In this document: one piece after another, positions 9,421 through 18,689 of the stretch
Numbering within the stretch: the stretch's first letter is position 1
How the letters are laid out: every line of letters starts with the position of its first letter
Program-made: the position numbers and the translations under genes
From: JARIHC01 sp035692985
GTDB taxonomy: Bacteria > Patescibacteriota > Saccharimonadia > Saccharimonadales > UBA4665
Direction of reading: 5' to 3'
Assembly: GCA_035692985.1 (NCBI GenBank)
Contig: DASSHG010000009.1
Span: 124,001 to 188,000, forward strand
Length of the DNA stretch: 64,000 nucleotides
The notes under the pieces: generated by a model
Database searches by the model: none
Told to the model about the DNA's origin: nothing
The model's input: only the letters and a program-made list of their open reading frames with translations

Positions 9421-10767
9421 ATGTCAACTAACATTGAACGGCTTGAAGTTAATTTCATGGCTCAATTTTTTTACTCTCGTAGCGACGCTACCGGTATCGT
9501 GACGATAACCAACCGACCGGAGCTATTAGTCGGCCAATTTCCGACAGACATAAGTCTCTTCATAGTTTGCAACCCCTGGAGAATATCTCGCCTGCAAGCA
9601 CAATTTGGTCCTCTAATCCCGAACGCTACGTTTATCATGCCTTGGGCTTGTACCAAACAGTTTCTAAAAAACAAGCTTCTTGTCTGTCATGACTATCTTA
9701 CGGTCGCGAAGCCACCATCTGCATTACGCAAATTACTGATTCGGCACCTGTCTAGTAATACTCTTATAAGCATTTTGTCGCTTCAGTCCAGTGCGACAGA
9801 CAAGCCAGTCAAGGTTTTCTCATGGATGTCTGCTAATAAAACATTGTTGGTCGGTAGAGCCAGACGATTTTCCGGTTCGCCGAATAAGGACCAGGTCATC
9901 GCGATTGGCGGTAGACTGACTGATATATCCCGACACAAACATCCCCTGTTGCCGGTACTAGCCGTTATGCATGTATATAATGAACAAGACATCATAGCTG
10001 CGACTATTGGTCATTTGCTACAGCAAGGTACTGACGTACATATTATTGACAATTGGTCGACAGATAAGAGCTACTCAATTGTCCAGTCAATGGCAGCGAA
10101 CTCATCTCGAATTACATATGAGAGGTTTCCCGAGAAACCCGGCAGTAAGTTTGAGCTTGGAAAAATCCTTAAACGGGTTACGGACGTAGCGAAAGAAAAA
10201 GAACGTTATAAATGGATACTGTTAAATGACGCGGATGAGATAAGGTGGTCCCCTTGGAGTAATGTAACTTTGCAAGAAGCTTTATCGTTTATAGATAGCC
10301 TTGGTTACAGCGCTGTTGATTATACCGTGTTTAATTTTATCCCGACTAAAGAAGGGTTTAGCGAAAAGTCCAATCCCTTAACTTTTTTTAAATATGGTGA
10401 ATTTAGCGGTATGGAGGGGCATTTTGTACAAGTTAAAACCTGGAAAAATAATTCAGAGGCCGAACTTGCGCCATCTGGCGGCCATCATGTAGCTTTCACC
10501 AATCAGAAGATCTTTCCTTTGAAATTTTTCTTGGGGCACTATCCTATAAGGTCAACTCGTCATGGGAGGGAAAAAATATTCAAACATCGGCGCTCAAGAT
10601 TTACCAAAGCAGAAAAACAAAAAGGCTGGCACGTTCAGTACAATGAGGTAGATAAAAGCTCTTCGTTTATCCGTGATAAAAAATATCTTTTGGAATTTGG
10701 AACGAAAAGTTTCTGGAGCAATTATATTCTAGAAAGATTAAGTGGAGTCGGAATTAAGAGAGACTGA
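9421..10767 (+). CDS. Glycosyltransferase family 2-like (GT-A) protein
   Basis: The 448-aa product has an N-terminal region of about 175 residues with no recognised motif, then a GT-A domain beginning LPVLAVMHVYNEQDII and IIDNWSTDKSY. WILLNDADEI carries the metal-binding DxD-like motif. The set of motifs resembles Glyco_tranf_2_4/GT92-like proteins. Unlike several neighbours it has a Shine-Dalgarno (AGGTGA) immediately before its ATG. No membrane helix is seen. Donor and acceptor cannot be told from the sequence. Confidence 0.78.
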   Translation: MSTNIERLEVNFMAQFFYSRSDATGIVTITNRPELLVGQFPTDISLFIVCNPWRISRLQAQFGPLIPNATFIMPWACTKQFLKNKLLVCHDYLTVAKPPSALRKLLIRHLSSNTLISILSLQSSATDKPVKVFSWMSANKTLLVGRARRFSGSPNKDQVIAIGGRLTDISRHKHPLLPVLAVMHVYNEQDIIAATIGHLLQQGTDVHIIDNWSTDKSYSIVQSMAANSSRITYERFPEKPGSKFELGKILKRVTDVAKEKERYKWILLNDADEIRWSPWSNVTLQEALSFIDSLGYSAVDYTVFNFIPTKEGFSEKSNPLTFFKYGEFSGMEGHFVQVKTWKNNSEAELAPSGGHHVAFTNQKIFPLKFFLGHYPIRSTRHGREKIFKHRRSRFTKAEKQKGWHVQYNEVDKSSSFIRDKKYLLEFGTKSFWSNYILERLSGVGIKRD

Positions 10768-10770
10768 GCA

Positions 10771-11955
10771 TTACTCTTCTTCGACTTTCCAATGACCCTT
10801 GATATTCAGGAGCCCGGCCTTACCGGGATCGCTATCCATAATGGAAAAACTTACTGCCTTTGGTTTCTTAGCCAGGTAGACACCATTTTCATCATATAAA
10901 TCAACATCGACTACATATACGCCGCCCAGGAATTGGTCAGTGTTAAATACACAAGTCGCTTGATAGGTCTTGCCTTTTTCTGCAGTGATTCGATCCTTGC
11001 TGTTGTCATAGTAGGCTATATGACTTCCGTCAGCGTTGCATATGGAGATGGAAGTTATAACTCGTTTTCGTTTCCGTGGTGTATAGGATACTTCTATGTG
11101 TAATTCCTGGTGCTCTTTCACGACTGCTTGCTGCTGGCCATTAATAATAATCTCACCAAGCTCCATGTCATCAAACAGAGAAGGGTGTGGTTTCGTTTTA
11201 TGTCCACTTTCTGAGGGAAGGTTGAGTAATCGATATTTTGCTGCAATTTCCTTTGGGTCACCTTCGTCCAAAAACTCGCCGTTATGAATCAGTAAAGCTC
11301 GGTCGCAATATTTTTCTACTGTAGCCATGTCATGAGAGACCAATATGATAGTCTGTTGGCTTTTTTTGAGCTGTTTGAAGTAATCTATACACTTTTTCTG
11401 AAATGATATATCACCTACTGCCAGCACTTCGTCGATCAGCAATACGTCACTCCGGGCGCGAATGGCTATAGAGAATGCCAGTCGAACTTGCATCCCCGAC
11501 GAGTAATTCTTGAGTTTTTGATCCATAAAGCGCTCAAGCTCCGCAAACTTTACGATATCTTTATACATTTTGTTCATCTCTTTACGATCAAAGCCAAGTA
11601 ATGCACCGTTCAAGAAAACATTTTCACGGCCCGTGAGTTCTGGGTTGAAACCAACACCGAGCTCAATAAACGGGGTAAGTTTACCGTTGACCTGGATACT
11701 GCCACTGCTTGGTTCATAAATTCCGGCCAGCATTTTAAGAAGCGTGCTTTTACCACCGCCATTGCGACCAACGATCCCGAAGAACTCACCCTCCTTGACC
11801 TCAAAGGTTATATTTTCAAGTGCTTTCTGAATCTCAAAGGACTTATTGCGTTTATAGAAATTGACGACAGTGCTTTTTATTGAGCTGTTCTTTTCGTGCG
11901 GCAGTTTAAATGTTTTGCTAACGTTCTCTACCTTGATGGCAATGTCTTCACTCAT
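10771..11955 (-). CDS. Polysaccharide ABC exporter ATPase (Wzt/TagH type)
   Basis: The 394-aa product has a complete ABC ATPase domain: Walker A GRNGGGKST (about residues 62-70, Gly where Ala is usual), signature YSSGMQ, Walker B VLLIDEVLAVGD and H-loop LVSHD. A separate beta-rich domain of about 130 residues follows (about 260-394), corresponding to the Wzt-type carbohydrate-binding domain that recognises the capped end of the glycan before export. It overlaps its permease gene by 1 bp and is translated with it. It would power export of the polysaccharide made by the neighbouring glycosyltransferases. Confidence 0.9.
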   Translation of the reverse strand: MSEDIAIKVENVSKTFKLPHEKNSSIKSTVVNFYKRNKSFEIQKALENITFEVKEGEFFGIVGRNGGGKSTLLKMLAGIYEPSSGSIQVNGKLTPFIELGVGFNPELTGRENVFLNGALLGFDRKEMNKMYKDIVKFAELERFMDQKLKNYSSGMQVRLAFSIAIRARSDVLLIDEVLAVGDISFQKKCIDYFKQLKKSQQTIILVSHDMATVEKYCDRALLIHNGEFLDEGDPKEIAAKYRLLNLPSESGHKTKPHPSLFDDMELGEIIINGQQQAVVKEHQELHIEVSYTPRKRKRVITSISICNADGSHIAYYDNSKDRITAEKGKTYQATCVFNTDQFLGGVYVVDVDLYDENGVYLAKKPKAVSFSIMDSDPGKAGLLNIKGHWKVEEE

Positions 11956-12755
11956 TAGATGTTCTCCGCGAAGTATTTAGATTCTTTTCGGAAATAACTT
12001 ATGCCGCCAACCAATGCGATTACCACAATCATAAAGGGTATAAACATATACCAACCACCTTGGAAAATCTGATGAGCCGTCGTTGTTTCGTGCGTAACCG
12101 TAGCGTACCGGGCATCCTGTATAGTTTGGGCCATAGGGTTAAGTAAAATCAGCTTTTGAAATGTCAGGCTAGGAATCCTCGATAGAGGATAAAGTATAGG
12201 CGTCAAGTAAAATCCAGCCTGCAGCATGACTTCCCATATGTAATTGACGTCTCGGAATTTAACAAAAGCCGCCGAAAGAAACATTGAAAGACCGAGTGCA
12301 AAAAGATAGACTTCGAAGAGAATAAGTGGCAGCCACAAGATTGTTCGCATCAAATCCACATGGTTCACGACCATAAATATAGCTATCACTATTAAATTTA
12401 AGAAAAGATTAATAAGCGCTGAGATACTGCTTGACAGAACAATGATCCAGCGTGGAATGCGGATTTTGCGAATAAGGTCGCCACGCTCGACAATCGAACC
12501 GAGGCTCTGCACAGTCATTTCATTGAAGAAGTTCCACATCACAATTCCAAGCAGTAAATAGACTGGAAAATGAGGAACACCAGTGCCCAGTTTTAAGAAT
12601 TTTACAAATACCACGTAGAGGATAATAAACAATAGTAACGGCCGCAGCAGCGACCAGGCATAACCAAGCACTGACCCTTGGTAACGCAGTTTGAAATCGG
12701 TGCGAACCAACTCGGCGAGCAACGCCCGATTTTGTTTCGAGAAAATATGTCGCAT
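11955..12755 (-). CDS. Polysaccharide ABC exporter permease (Wzm/TagG type)
   Basis: The 266-aa product has six predicted membrane helices and the N-terminal LRYQGSVLGYAWSLLRPLL amphipathic/coupling segment that is diagnostic of ABC-2 polysaccharide and teichoic acid permeases. It pairs with the ATPase encoded directly downstream. A TATAAT box on the minus strand (12771-12766) overlaps the TATTAT box used by the divergent GT2 gene at 12794, so one AT-rich element may serve both directions. Confidence 0.9.
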   Translation of the reverse strand: MRHIFSKQNRALLAELVRTDFKLRYQGSVLGYAWSLLRPLLLFIILYVVFVKFLKLGTGVPHFPVYLLLGIVMWNFFNEMTVQSLGSIVERGDLIRKIRIPRWIIVLSSSISALINLFLNLIVIAIFMVVNHVDLMRTILWLPLILFEVYLFALGLSMFLSAAFVKFRDVNYIWEVMLQAGFYLTPILYPLSRIPSLTFQKLILLNPMAQTIQDARYATVTHETTTAHQIFQGGWYMFIPFMIVVIALVGGISYFRKESKYFAENI

Positions 12756-12793
12756 GTTTTGGGGTATTATAGAGGAAATGAGTAATTTCGTCG

Positions 12794-13816
12794 ATGGCTA
12801 AGGGCTCTGCGGACACAGCGGTAGTGGTGCCGAACTGGAATGGGGAGGACCATTTGGCGGACTGCCTGGACTCCCTGCTGGCCCAATCCGTGCCGGTACG
12901 GGTGATTGTGGTTGATAACGGCTCAGTGGACGGCTCGCTCAAGCTGCTGGAAAAATACCAGGGGCTGGAGGTTATTCTTAATGAGCGCAACGAGGGTTTT
13001 ACTGGCGGCGTGAATCCCGGTTTCCAGCGGGCGATTGACGACAACATAAAATATGTCGCCACGCTGAATAATGACGCCGTGGCTGATAAAGATTGGCTCA
13101 AACATTTGGCGGCGGCACTCGATAAAAACCCGCGGGCCGGTATCGCCACCTCTAAAATTTTGGATGGCAAGGGCAAGCGGCTCGACAGCACCGGCGATTA
13201 CCTGACGGTTTGGGGCCTGCCCTACCCACGCGGCCGCGGTGAATCGGAGCTTGATAAATATGACGGCCAGACCGACGTTTTCGGTGCCAGCGGCGGTGCC
13301 AGTTTGTACCGGGTCAAGATGCTGCGTGAGACCGGCCTGTTCGACCAGGATTTTTTCGCTTATTACGAAGATGTGGATTTGAGTTTCCGGGCCCAGTTGG
13401 CCGGTTGGAAGGTACGCTATGTACCGGAGGCCGTGGTGCGGCATCAAATCGGCGTCACGTCCGGCCGGCTGAAAGGTTTCACGGCTTATCAGACACTCAA
13501 GAACCAGCCGCTAGTGCTGTATAAGAATTTGCCAACGTCAATGTGGTGGCGGGTTGGCTGGCGTTTCACGCTGGCGCACACACTATTCTTTTTGCGGGCC
13601 GTTGGTCGCGGTCATGGCTGGGCGGCCCTAAAGGGCGATTTGCGGGGCACCGTGCTGATCTTTAAGAAACATTTTACGCGCAAGCGCATCCAGAATAACC
13701 GCAAAGTATCCGATGATTACATATGGAGCCGTCTAGTACATGACCTGCCACCTAACGCCCGCAATCTGCGCCGTCTGCGCGCTATCTGGTGGCGGCTGAG
13801 GGGCAAGCGTGTCTAG
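12794..13816 (+). CDS. GT2 glycosyltransferase (WbbL-like)
   Basis: The 340-aa product begins with a GT-A domain: AVVVPNWNGEDHL, VIVVDNGSVDGS and ATLNNDAVAD give the nucleotide and metal sites, and FFAYYEDVDLSFRA is the acceptor-side ED motif typical of rhamnosyltransferase-like GT2 enzymes. The C-terminal 90 residues are basic and amphipathic, suggesting membrane association. From this gene onward the DNA is richer in G+C than in the genes before it. It overlaps the GT4 gene by 8 bp. A seven-codon ATG frame starts at 12778 and ends inside this gene's start region, which may be chance. Confidence 0.85.
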   Translation: MAKGSADTAVVVPNWNGEDHLADCLDSLLAQSVPVRVIVVDNGSVDGSLKLLEKYQGLEVILNERNEGFTGGVNPGFQRAIDDNIKYVATLNNDAVADKDWLKHLAAALDKNPRAGIATSKILDGKGKRLDSTGDYLTVWGLPYPRGRGESELDKYDGQTDVFGASGGASLYRVKMLRETGLFDQDFFAYYEDVDLSFRAQLAGWKVRYVPEAVVRHQIGVTSGRLKGFTAYQTLKNQPLVLYKNLPTSMWWRVGWRFTLAHTLFFLRAVGRGHGWAALKGDLRGTVLIFKKHFTRKRIQNNRKVSDDYIWSRLVHDLPPNARNLRRLRAIWWRLRGKRV

Positions 13817-14900
13817 GCTCGTCATTGACGCCCGTGAATCGGGTACCAGCACCGGCCGCTACGTCGATAAATTGGTCGAGTACCTGGCGCGTTCGAAGCC
13901 GTCTTTCGAAATCGTGGTGCTGACCAAGCCGCACCGCGTGGATTATCTGCGAAGTGCGGCGCCAGCTTTTGATGTCCAGCCAGCCGATTACAAAGAATTT
14001 TCTTTCGCCGAGCAGTTCGGCCTGAAACGGCGTATTAAGCATCTGCGTCCGGACCTGGTTCATTTCGCCAAGGATCACCAACCGGTCCTGTACCGCGGCC
14101 CGGCAATTACCACCATGCATGATCTGACCACCCTGCGTTTCCGCAATCCCGCTAAACACTGGCTGGTTTTTGGGCTCAAACAATTCGTTTATAAACGGGT
14201 TGTTAAACTAGTAGCCCGCAAGTCGGTGACCATTCTGACACCTTCGAAGTTCGTCAAGGATGACATCGTGCGCTATACCGGCGCTAATCCGACTAAGATT
14301 ACGGTGACTTACGAGGCGGCCGACATTATCACGGACGCGCCTGAACCAATTGTCGGGCTGGATGGCAAGCAATTCCTGGTGTATCTGGGACGGCCGACAC
14401 CGCACAAAAATCTGGAACGGTTGATTGACGCTTTCGTGAAAATCCGCGCCTCGCACCCTCAGCTCATGCTGGTTCTGGCTGGTAAAAAAGACGCTAATTA
14501 CGAGCGGATTGAATCGGATGTCCGAAGCCGCGGCATCCGCGGTGTCTACTTCGCCGGGTTCGCCAACGAAGGCCGCTTGCGCTGGCTGTACGAAAACTGC
14601 GCGGCTTACGTCTTCCCTTCTTTGAGCGAGGGTTTCGGTCTGCCCGGCTTAGAGGCTATGACGCACGGCGCCCCGGTCGTCAGCAGCAACGCCACCTGCC
14701 TGCCGGAAATCTATGGCGACGCGGCGCACTACTTTGATCCGCTCGATACCCAGGCCATGGCCGACGCCATTAATGAGGTTTTGACCGATAAGGATTTACG
14801 TGCGGGGCTCATCCGCCGCGGCCGTGAGCAAGCTAAAAAATATTCCTGGCAGCGCATGGCCGAACAGACCCTGTCCGTCTATGAACAAATTCTAAAATAG
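13809..14900 (+). CDS. GT4 glycosyltransferase
   Basis: The 363-aa product is a GT-B enzyme of family GT4. The C-terminal half has VYLGRPTPHKNLERLIDAF and FPSLSEGFGLPGLEAM, the EX7E region that binds the donor nucleotide sugar. It starts with GTG inside the end of the GT2 gene, so the two are translationally coupled and probably act one after the other in building a lipid-linked glycan. The N-terminal half lacks a membrane segment. Confidence 0.88.
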   Translation: MSRLVIDARESGTSTGRYVDKLVEYLARSKPSFEIVVLTKPHRVDYLRSAAPAFDVQPADYKEFSFAEQFGLKRRIKHLRPDLVHFAKDHQPVLYRGPAITTMHDLTTLRFRNPAKHWLVFGLKQFVYKRVVKLVARKSVTILTPSKFVKDDIVRYTGANPTKITVTYEAADIITDAPEPIVGLDGKQFLVYLGRPTPHKNLERLIDAFVKIRASHPQLMLVLAGKKDANYERIESDVRSRGIRGVYFAGFANEGRLRWLYENCAAYVFPSLSEGFGLPGLEAMTHGAPVVSSNATCLPEIYGDAAHYFDPLDTQAMADAINEVLTDKDLRAGLIRRGREQAKKYSWQRMAEQTLSVYEQILK

Positions 14901-14948
14901 TAGATTCGCCGCTTATGCTTGTGGCGGCCTATATAATAAGTGCAGGCA

Positions 14949-16463
14949 ATGCGTCAACTGCAAACAAATATCCTGAGGGTGTTGCGCTCGCCGCGCTTTT
15001 ATAAGGCCGTTCTGGCCTTATTTGTTCTGGAATCAGCCTGGATTGCTGTTTCGGCCGCTTATCCGATGGTGTTCGATGAAAATACCCAGTTTGGCGTTAT
15101 CCAGCTGTACTCGCACCGTTGGAATCCGGTCTTTTTCAGCCAGCCGCCGCACGCTGCCTGGGCCGGTCCGCTAGCCCGTGAACCATCATACCTTTACCAG
15201 TATTTGATGAGTTTTCCATATCGCTTGATCACATTGTTTACCGGCAATCTGATGATCCAAGTAATCTTTTTGCGTTTCATTAATATTGCCTTATTTGGCA
15301 CTGGACTCGTGTTATTCCACCGTTTGCTGCGGCGCACCAAGGTGTCGGCCGCTATGTCCAACGGTATTTTGTTATTTTTCGTGTTGATACCGGTGGTACC
15401 ATTGCTGGCCGGCCAGATCAATTATGACAATCTAGTCATGCCGCTGGCAGCGCTGGCTTTGCTCCTAACACTGTCCGTAAGCGATTACCTGGGCCGCCGC
15501 GGCCGTTTACCGGCCGGCCGCAGCCTGCAATTATTAACTTTGTGTATGTTCGGCAGCCTGGTGCAGTTCGAGTTTCTGCCGATCTTTGCCGGCATCGTGT
15601 TGTGGCTTGGTTGGCAGATCTGGCGCCAGACCCGGCAAAAATCACTGGAACTGGCCGGAACTATCCGTGATGGCTGGCATAGCGGTAGCTGGCAGCGCAA
15701 GCTGGCAGTTGGTCTGCCGCTGGCTATTGCCGCCATGCTATTCGTGGAAATGTACGGCGTAAATTTAGTGGTTTACCATAATCCGACGCCTGCCTGCGAT
15801 CAAGTATTAAGCGCTCAGGAATGCGCCGGCTATGGCGCCTGGCAGCGTGACCAGATAGCTCTGGCCCATAAATCTCCGGTCAATGCTAACCCGCTGCTCT
15901 ACGGTGCCAGCTGGACCTACCGGATGTTCGTGGCATCTTTCTACACATCTAGCGGCGGCGCCAGCCCGCAGGCTTACTATTTGAGTGTTAATCCCCTGCC
16001 TGTTATCTTTGTCGCCGCCCTGGCAGTCTTCCTGGTTGGCATAGCGTTGTTCGTCATATATCACCGGACGATCTTCCGGCGCTACCGCTACATTGGTTTT
16101 TTACTGTTTATATGTATCTTCTACGGCGTATTATTGTGGCTGAGGAATTACGCGGATTTTGTTCATGTCGGCCAAAAAATCGCTATTAACGGTCGTTACC
16201 TGTTCCCGATTGCGTTGCCGGCCATGTTGCTGGTCGCTCTGGCATACCGCCAGGCATTCGCCCAAAAACATCACCTCAAACTTGGCTTGATAATCGTGCT
16301 TTTCTTGTTGTTCCTGCAGGGCGGCGGCGCGTTGACTTACATTGCCGTCAGCAACCAGCACTGGTACTGGCAAAACCGGACGGTTATTGGCATGAACCAC
16401 TCGGCCCAACGGATCGTCAGGCCGTTTATTGTCGTCAGGAAACCGCTAAAAAGTTTCGGCTAA
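14949..16463 (+). CDS. Multi-pass membrane protein, GT-C-like
   Basis: The 504-aa product has about ten hydrophobic helices. The first loop carries acidic residues (FDENTQFG) and is followed by an extended Trp/His/Pro-rich stretch (about residues 55-80), as in GT-C glycosyltransferases using polyprenyl-phosphate sugars; that assignment is inference. TATAAT at 14932-14937 would start transcription about 5 nt before the ATG. A GTG at 14940 in the same frame is less likely because it falls between the -10 box and the start site. It overlaps the convergent jag/khpB gene by 4 bp. Confidence 0.7.
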   Translation: MRQLQTNILRVLRSPRFYKAVLALFVLESAWIAVSAAYPMVFDENTQFGVIQLYSHRWNPVFFSQPPHAAWAGPLAREPSYLYQYLMSFPYRLITLFTGNLMIQVIFLRFINIALFGTGLVLFHRLLRRTKVSAAMSNGILLFFVLIPVVPLLAGQINYDNLVMPLAALALLLTLSVSDYLGRRGRLPAGRSLQLLTLCMFGSLVQFEFLPIFAGIVLWLGWQIWRQTRQKSLELAGTIRDGWHSGSWQRKLAVGLPLAIAAMLFVEMYGVNLVVYHNPTPACDQVLSAQECAGYGAWQRDQIALAHKSPVNANPLLYGASWTYRMFVASFYTSSGGASPQAYYLSVNPLPVIFVAALAVFLVGIALFVIYHRTIFRRYRYIGFLLFICIFYGVLLWLRNYADFVHVGQKIAINGRYLFPIALPAMLLVALAYRQAFAQKHHLKLGLIIVLFLLFLQGGGALTYIAVSNQHWYWQNRTVIGMNHSAQRIVRPFIVVRKPLKSFG

Positions 16464-16951
16464 TCTGATTTGGTTCCGGTCTCATCTGACTGGCCAGGCT
16501 TGAGCACAATGTGGCGATCGCGGCCCTCGCCCTCCGATTCGCTGGTTAAACCGTATTCGGCGGCCAATTGGTGCACCACCCGGCGGTCGGCAGCGTTCAT
16601 TGGCTTGAGATCCATAGGCTGGCTGCTGTCACGCACCTGTTTGACCCATTCTTCGGCGTGTTCGCGCAGACGGTCGGCGCGCTGTTTCTTATACTCGGCA
16701 ATGTCTACGTTGAGGCGGGTATGTGAAAAGTCCTGGTTTTTGAGTGCCGTGCTGGTCAGGTATTGCAAGGACCGCATGTTTTCGCCGCGCTGGCCTATTA
16801 AAAAGCCATTTAGGTGGGTGCTGGGCACGTTCAGCTGGATAACTTCGTCGTCGCTGGTAGCATGGACATCGGTGTTAAGGCCAAAGAACGACAGTAGGTC
16901 TTCCAGGTATTTTTTGGCGTAAACGATGGCTTCTTCGAGGTTATCGTTCAT
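16460..16951 (-). CDS. jag: RNA-binding protein Jag/KhpB
   Basis: The 163-aa product has a KH domain (about residues 30-95) with LIGQRGENMRSLQYL, the GxxG loop that grips RNA, and a C-terminal R3H-type region (about 110-145) with MNAADRRVVHQLA. The N-terminal Jag-N segment of longer homologues is absent. It sits in the conserved order rpmH-rnpA-yidC-jag and overlaps yidC by 4 bp. In other bacteria KhpB works in post-transcriptional control of cell-wall growth; the same role is assumed here. Confidence 0.88.
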   Translation of the reverse strand: MNDNLEEAIVYAKKYLEDLLSFFGLNTDVHATSDDEVIQLNVPSTHLNGFLIGQRGENMRSLQYLTSTALKNQDFSHTRLNVDIAEYKKQRADRLREHAEEWVKQVRDSSQPMDLKPMNAADRRVVHQLAAEYGLTSESEGEGRDRHIVLKPGQSDETGTKSD

Positions 16952-17889
16952 TTTTTACTCCGTCGGCGCTTGGCCTTTTTGGACTTGGGCTTAGCGGTTT
17001 TTGCGGCCGGCTTAGCCTCGACTATTTCAGCCTCGGGGATAGCTTTGACATTTTTACCGGGCTTGTCAGCTATATCTTCCATTTCGGTCTCGTCTCGGCG
17101 CAAGATGTAGGCTTGCTGGATATAGGCCACCAGGCCGCCGGTCAGCCAGTATAAGCTTAGCGCCGAGGGAATATTAACCGTGAATAGGAAAATCATACCG
17201 GGCAGCAGGAAGCGCGTGCTGCGCCCTACGGCCGCGTTAACTTCGGATTGGTCGGCCTGCTTGCCTTGTCCGGCGCTCTTAAGGATTTCGCGCAATCCGC
17301 GCTGGTCCTGGCTGGTTGGCATTAATTGCTTGGCTTGGAAGTATTGGGCCACGGCGCTGCCGAGAACGATTATCATGGCCGCCCAATACACTCCGCCGCC
17401 CGGGTTCAGCGCCGATCGGCTGAGGTCAACAACGCCAAATAAAGTATTATCAAACAGATGGATGTTATGCGCCAGCTGCTGCATCCAGCCGAGGTGCTGC
17501 AGCGAGGGGTAAGCGAAACTGACCAGCTCGTGCGGGTTGTCTATAACCCGGCGCAGGCCGCTGTACAAACCGATCAGGATAACAAATTGGATGATCAGGA
17601 TCGGGAATGTGCCGACGGGGTTGATGCCGCGCTCTTTATAAAGTTCCATCAGCAGTTGTGATTCTTTTTGGCGGTTGCCTTTGGTGGCCTGCTTGATACG
17701 TTTTATTTCCGGCTGCAGCTCGCGCATGGCTTTCGCCTGGTGCAGCTGTTTCCTGACCAGCGGCCAGAGCAGCAAACGGATAATGATAGTGAAGATAATC
17801 AGCGCCAGACCAAAGTTGTGGCCCGGCAGCATGGCGTACACCAACACCAACAGGTTAAAGATAGGCTGCACTATCAGGGTCGTAAACAT
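16948..17889 (-). CDS. yidC: Membrane protein insertase YidC/OxaI
   Basis: The 313-aa product is a short-form YidC with no large periplasmic domain, as in Gram-positive bacteria. Five membrane helices are visible, the second being preceded by the basic coupling stretch VRKQLHQAKAMRELQPEIKRI that forms the cytoplasmic coiled-coil hairpin. The C-terminal tail is strongly Lys/Arg/Ala-rich, which is the ribosome-binding type of tail. It inserts membrane proteins with or without Sec and lies directly downstream of rnpA. Confidence 0.93.
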   Translation of the reverse strand: MFTTLIVQPIFNLLVLVYAMLPGHNFGLALIIFTIIIRLLLWPLVRKQLHQAKAMRELQPEIKRIKQATKGNRQKESQLLMELYKERGINPVGTFPILIIQFVILIGLYSGLRRVIDNPHELVSFAYPSLQHLGWMQQLAHNIHLFDNTLFGVVDLSRSALNPGGGVYWAAMIIVLGSAVAQYFQAKQLMPTSQDQRGLREILKSAGQGKQADQSEVNAAVGRSTRFLLPGMIFLFTVNIPSALSLYWLTGGLVAYIQQAYILRRDETEMEDIADKPGKNVKAIPEAEIVEAKPAAKTAKPKSKKAKRRRSKK

Positions 17890-17949
17890 AGGTTCTGGTT
17901 ATCCCGGTTAATTTCTGTTATCTATCATACCCTGTTAGCGAATCTGGCG

Positions 17950-18291
17950 CTAGCGGCCGGCTTTGGACAGCAGGCTTTCTACTGCTTGGCGCAGTTTACC
18001 GGACTCCATATCGGCGGCCTGGTCACTAAAAACCGTCAAAACCAGGTCTTTGCGGTCGGTCAAATGCCTGTCCGCCAACCGTATAATTTCATAGATGCGC
18101 CGCCGTATCCGATTGCGGGTAACGGCTGATTTGTGGACTTTTTTGCTGACCACCACGGCCGCCCGGAAACCCGAGCGGGAACCACGGTCCACATACTTCA
18201 GGCTCATTAGCGATCCGCGCACCGTTCGGCCGTTCTGGTACACCGCCCGGACACTTCCGTAGCCATGAAAACGGTGCCGCACGGATATCAT
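17950..18291 (-). CDS. rnpA: Ribonuclease P protein component
   Basis: The 113-aa product contains the RNR signature, VVSKKVHKSAVTRNRIRRRIYEI, which binds the RNase P RNA, and an N-terminal RF-x(2)-G start to the substrate-leader cleft. The ATG has a strong AGGAGG ribosome-binding site overlapping the rpmH stop region, so the two genes form one operon. The RNase P RNA gene itself is not in the window. Confidence 0.92.
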   Translation of the reverse strand: MISVRHRFHGYGSVRAVYQNGRTVRGSLMSLKYVDRGSRSGFRAAVVVSKKVHKSAVTRNRIRRRIYEIIRLADRHLTDRKDLVLTVFSDQAADMESGKLRQAVESLLSKAGR

Positions 18292-18301
18292 AGCCAGCCT
18301 C

Positions 18302-18439
18302 CTAGGCCGATATTTTAGCGCGGCCTTTAGTGCGGCGTCTCTTCAGGACGTTGCGGCCGGCCTTATTGCTCATGCGTTTCAGAAAGCCGTGTTCGCGGGC
18401 CCGCGAACGTTTTTTGGGTTGATAGGTTCTTTTAGGCAC
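18302..18439 (-). CDS. rpmH: 50S ribosomal protein L34
   Basis: The 45-aa frame starts with GTG at 18439 after an AAGGAG site and reads PKRTYQPKKRSRAREHGF..., the classic L34 sequence. It is rich in Lys and Arg and ends in KGRAKISA. It leads the rpmH-rnpA-yidC-jag group that diverges from dnaA, an arrangement conserved across bacteria. Confidence 0.95.
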   Translation of the reverse strand: MPKRTYQPKKRSRAREHGFLKRMSNKAGRNVLKRRRTKGRAKISA

Positions 18440-18689
18440 AGAAACTCCTTTTAGGTTGTCGTGGATATCTGGCTTATTCTATCTTTTTGGCGTGCTTTTG
18501 ACAATGTTTACCCGCTGTTTTGCTGCTTTTTTCCACGGAGTTCAGGTCTCTTTCCACAGTTTTACAGGGTTGTTTTTCAGCTGTGCATAAACATACCTCG
18601 GTTAGTTGAATTTTCGACTGTCACTAACCTTTAAAAAAGTTAGGTGTGGAAAACTAATGGTATGTCGAGTATATTGGATAGTACGAATT
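18440..18689. other. Candidate replication origin, left half (rpmH-dnaA gap)
   Basis: The 250-bp gap holds sequences matching the DnaA box consensus TTWTNCACA. On the minus strand there are TTATGCACA at 18582-18590 and TTTTCCACA at 18645-18653. Near matches on the plus strand are TTTTCCACG at 18529-18537 and CTTTCCACA at 18550-18558. The gap lies between rpmH and dnaA, the usual oriC location. Assignment as origin is inference from box clustering and context. Confidence 0.7.
18600..18644 (+). promoter_or_regulatory. Overlapping inverted repeats upstream of dnaA
   Basis: GGTTAGT at 18600-18606 is a perfect inverted match to ACTAACC at 18623-18629. The CTAAC core of that second arm can instead pair with GTTAG at 18639-18643. 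The two pairings exclude each other. The element abuts a DnaA box at 18645, so it could be a regulatory or origin structure. Confidence 0.4.

Noticed and set aside
12778..12801. Seven-codon leader peptide before the GT2 gene
   Set aside because: ATG at 12778 has promoter-like spacing, but a seven-codon frame is too short to support and may be chance.
12520..13191. 223-codon open frame on the minus strand
   Set aside because: It lies antisense to the GT2 gene and partly inside the permease gene in another frame, and its composition (long Ser/Arg runs) is typical of a shadow frame.
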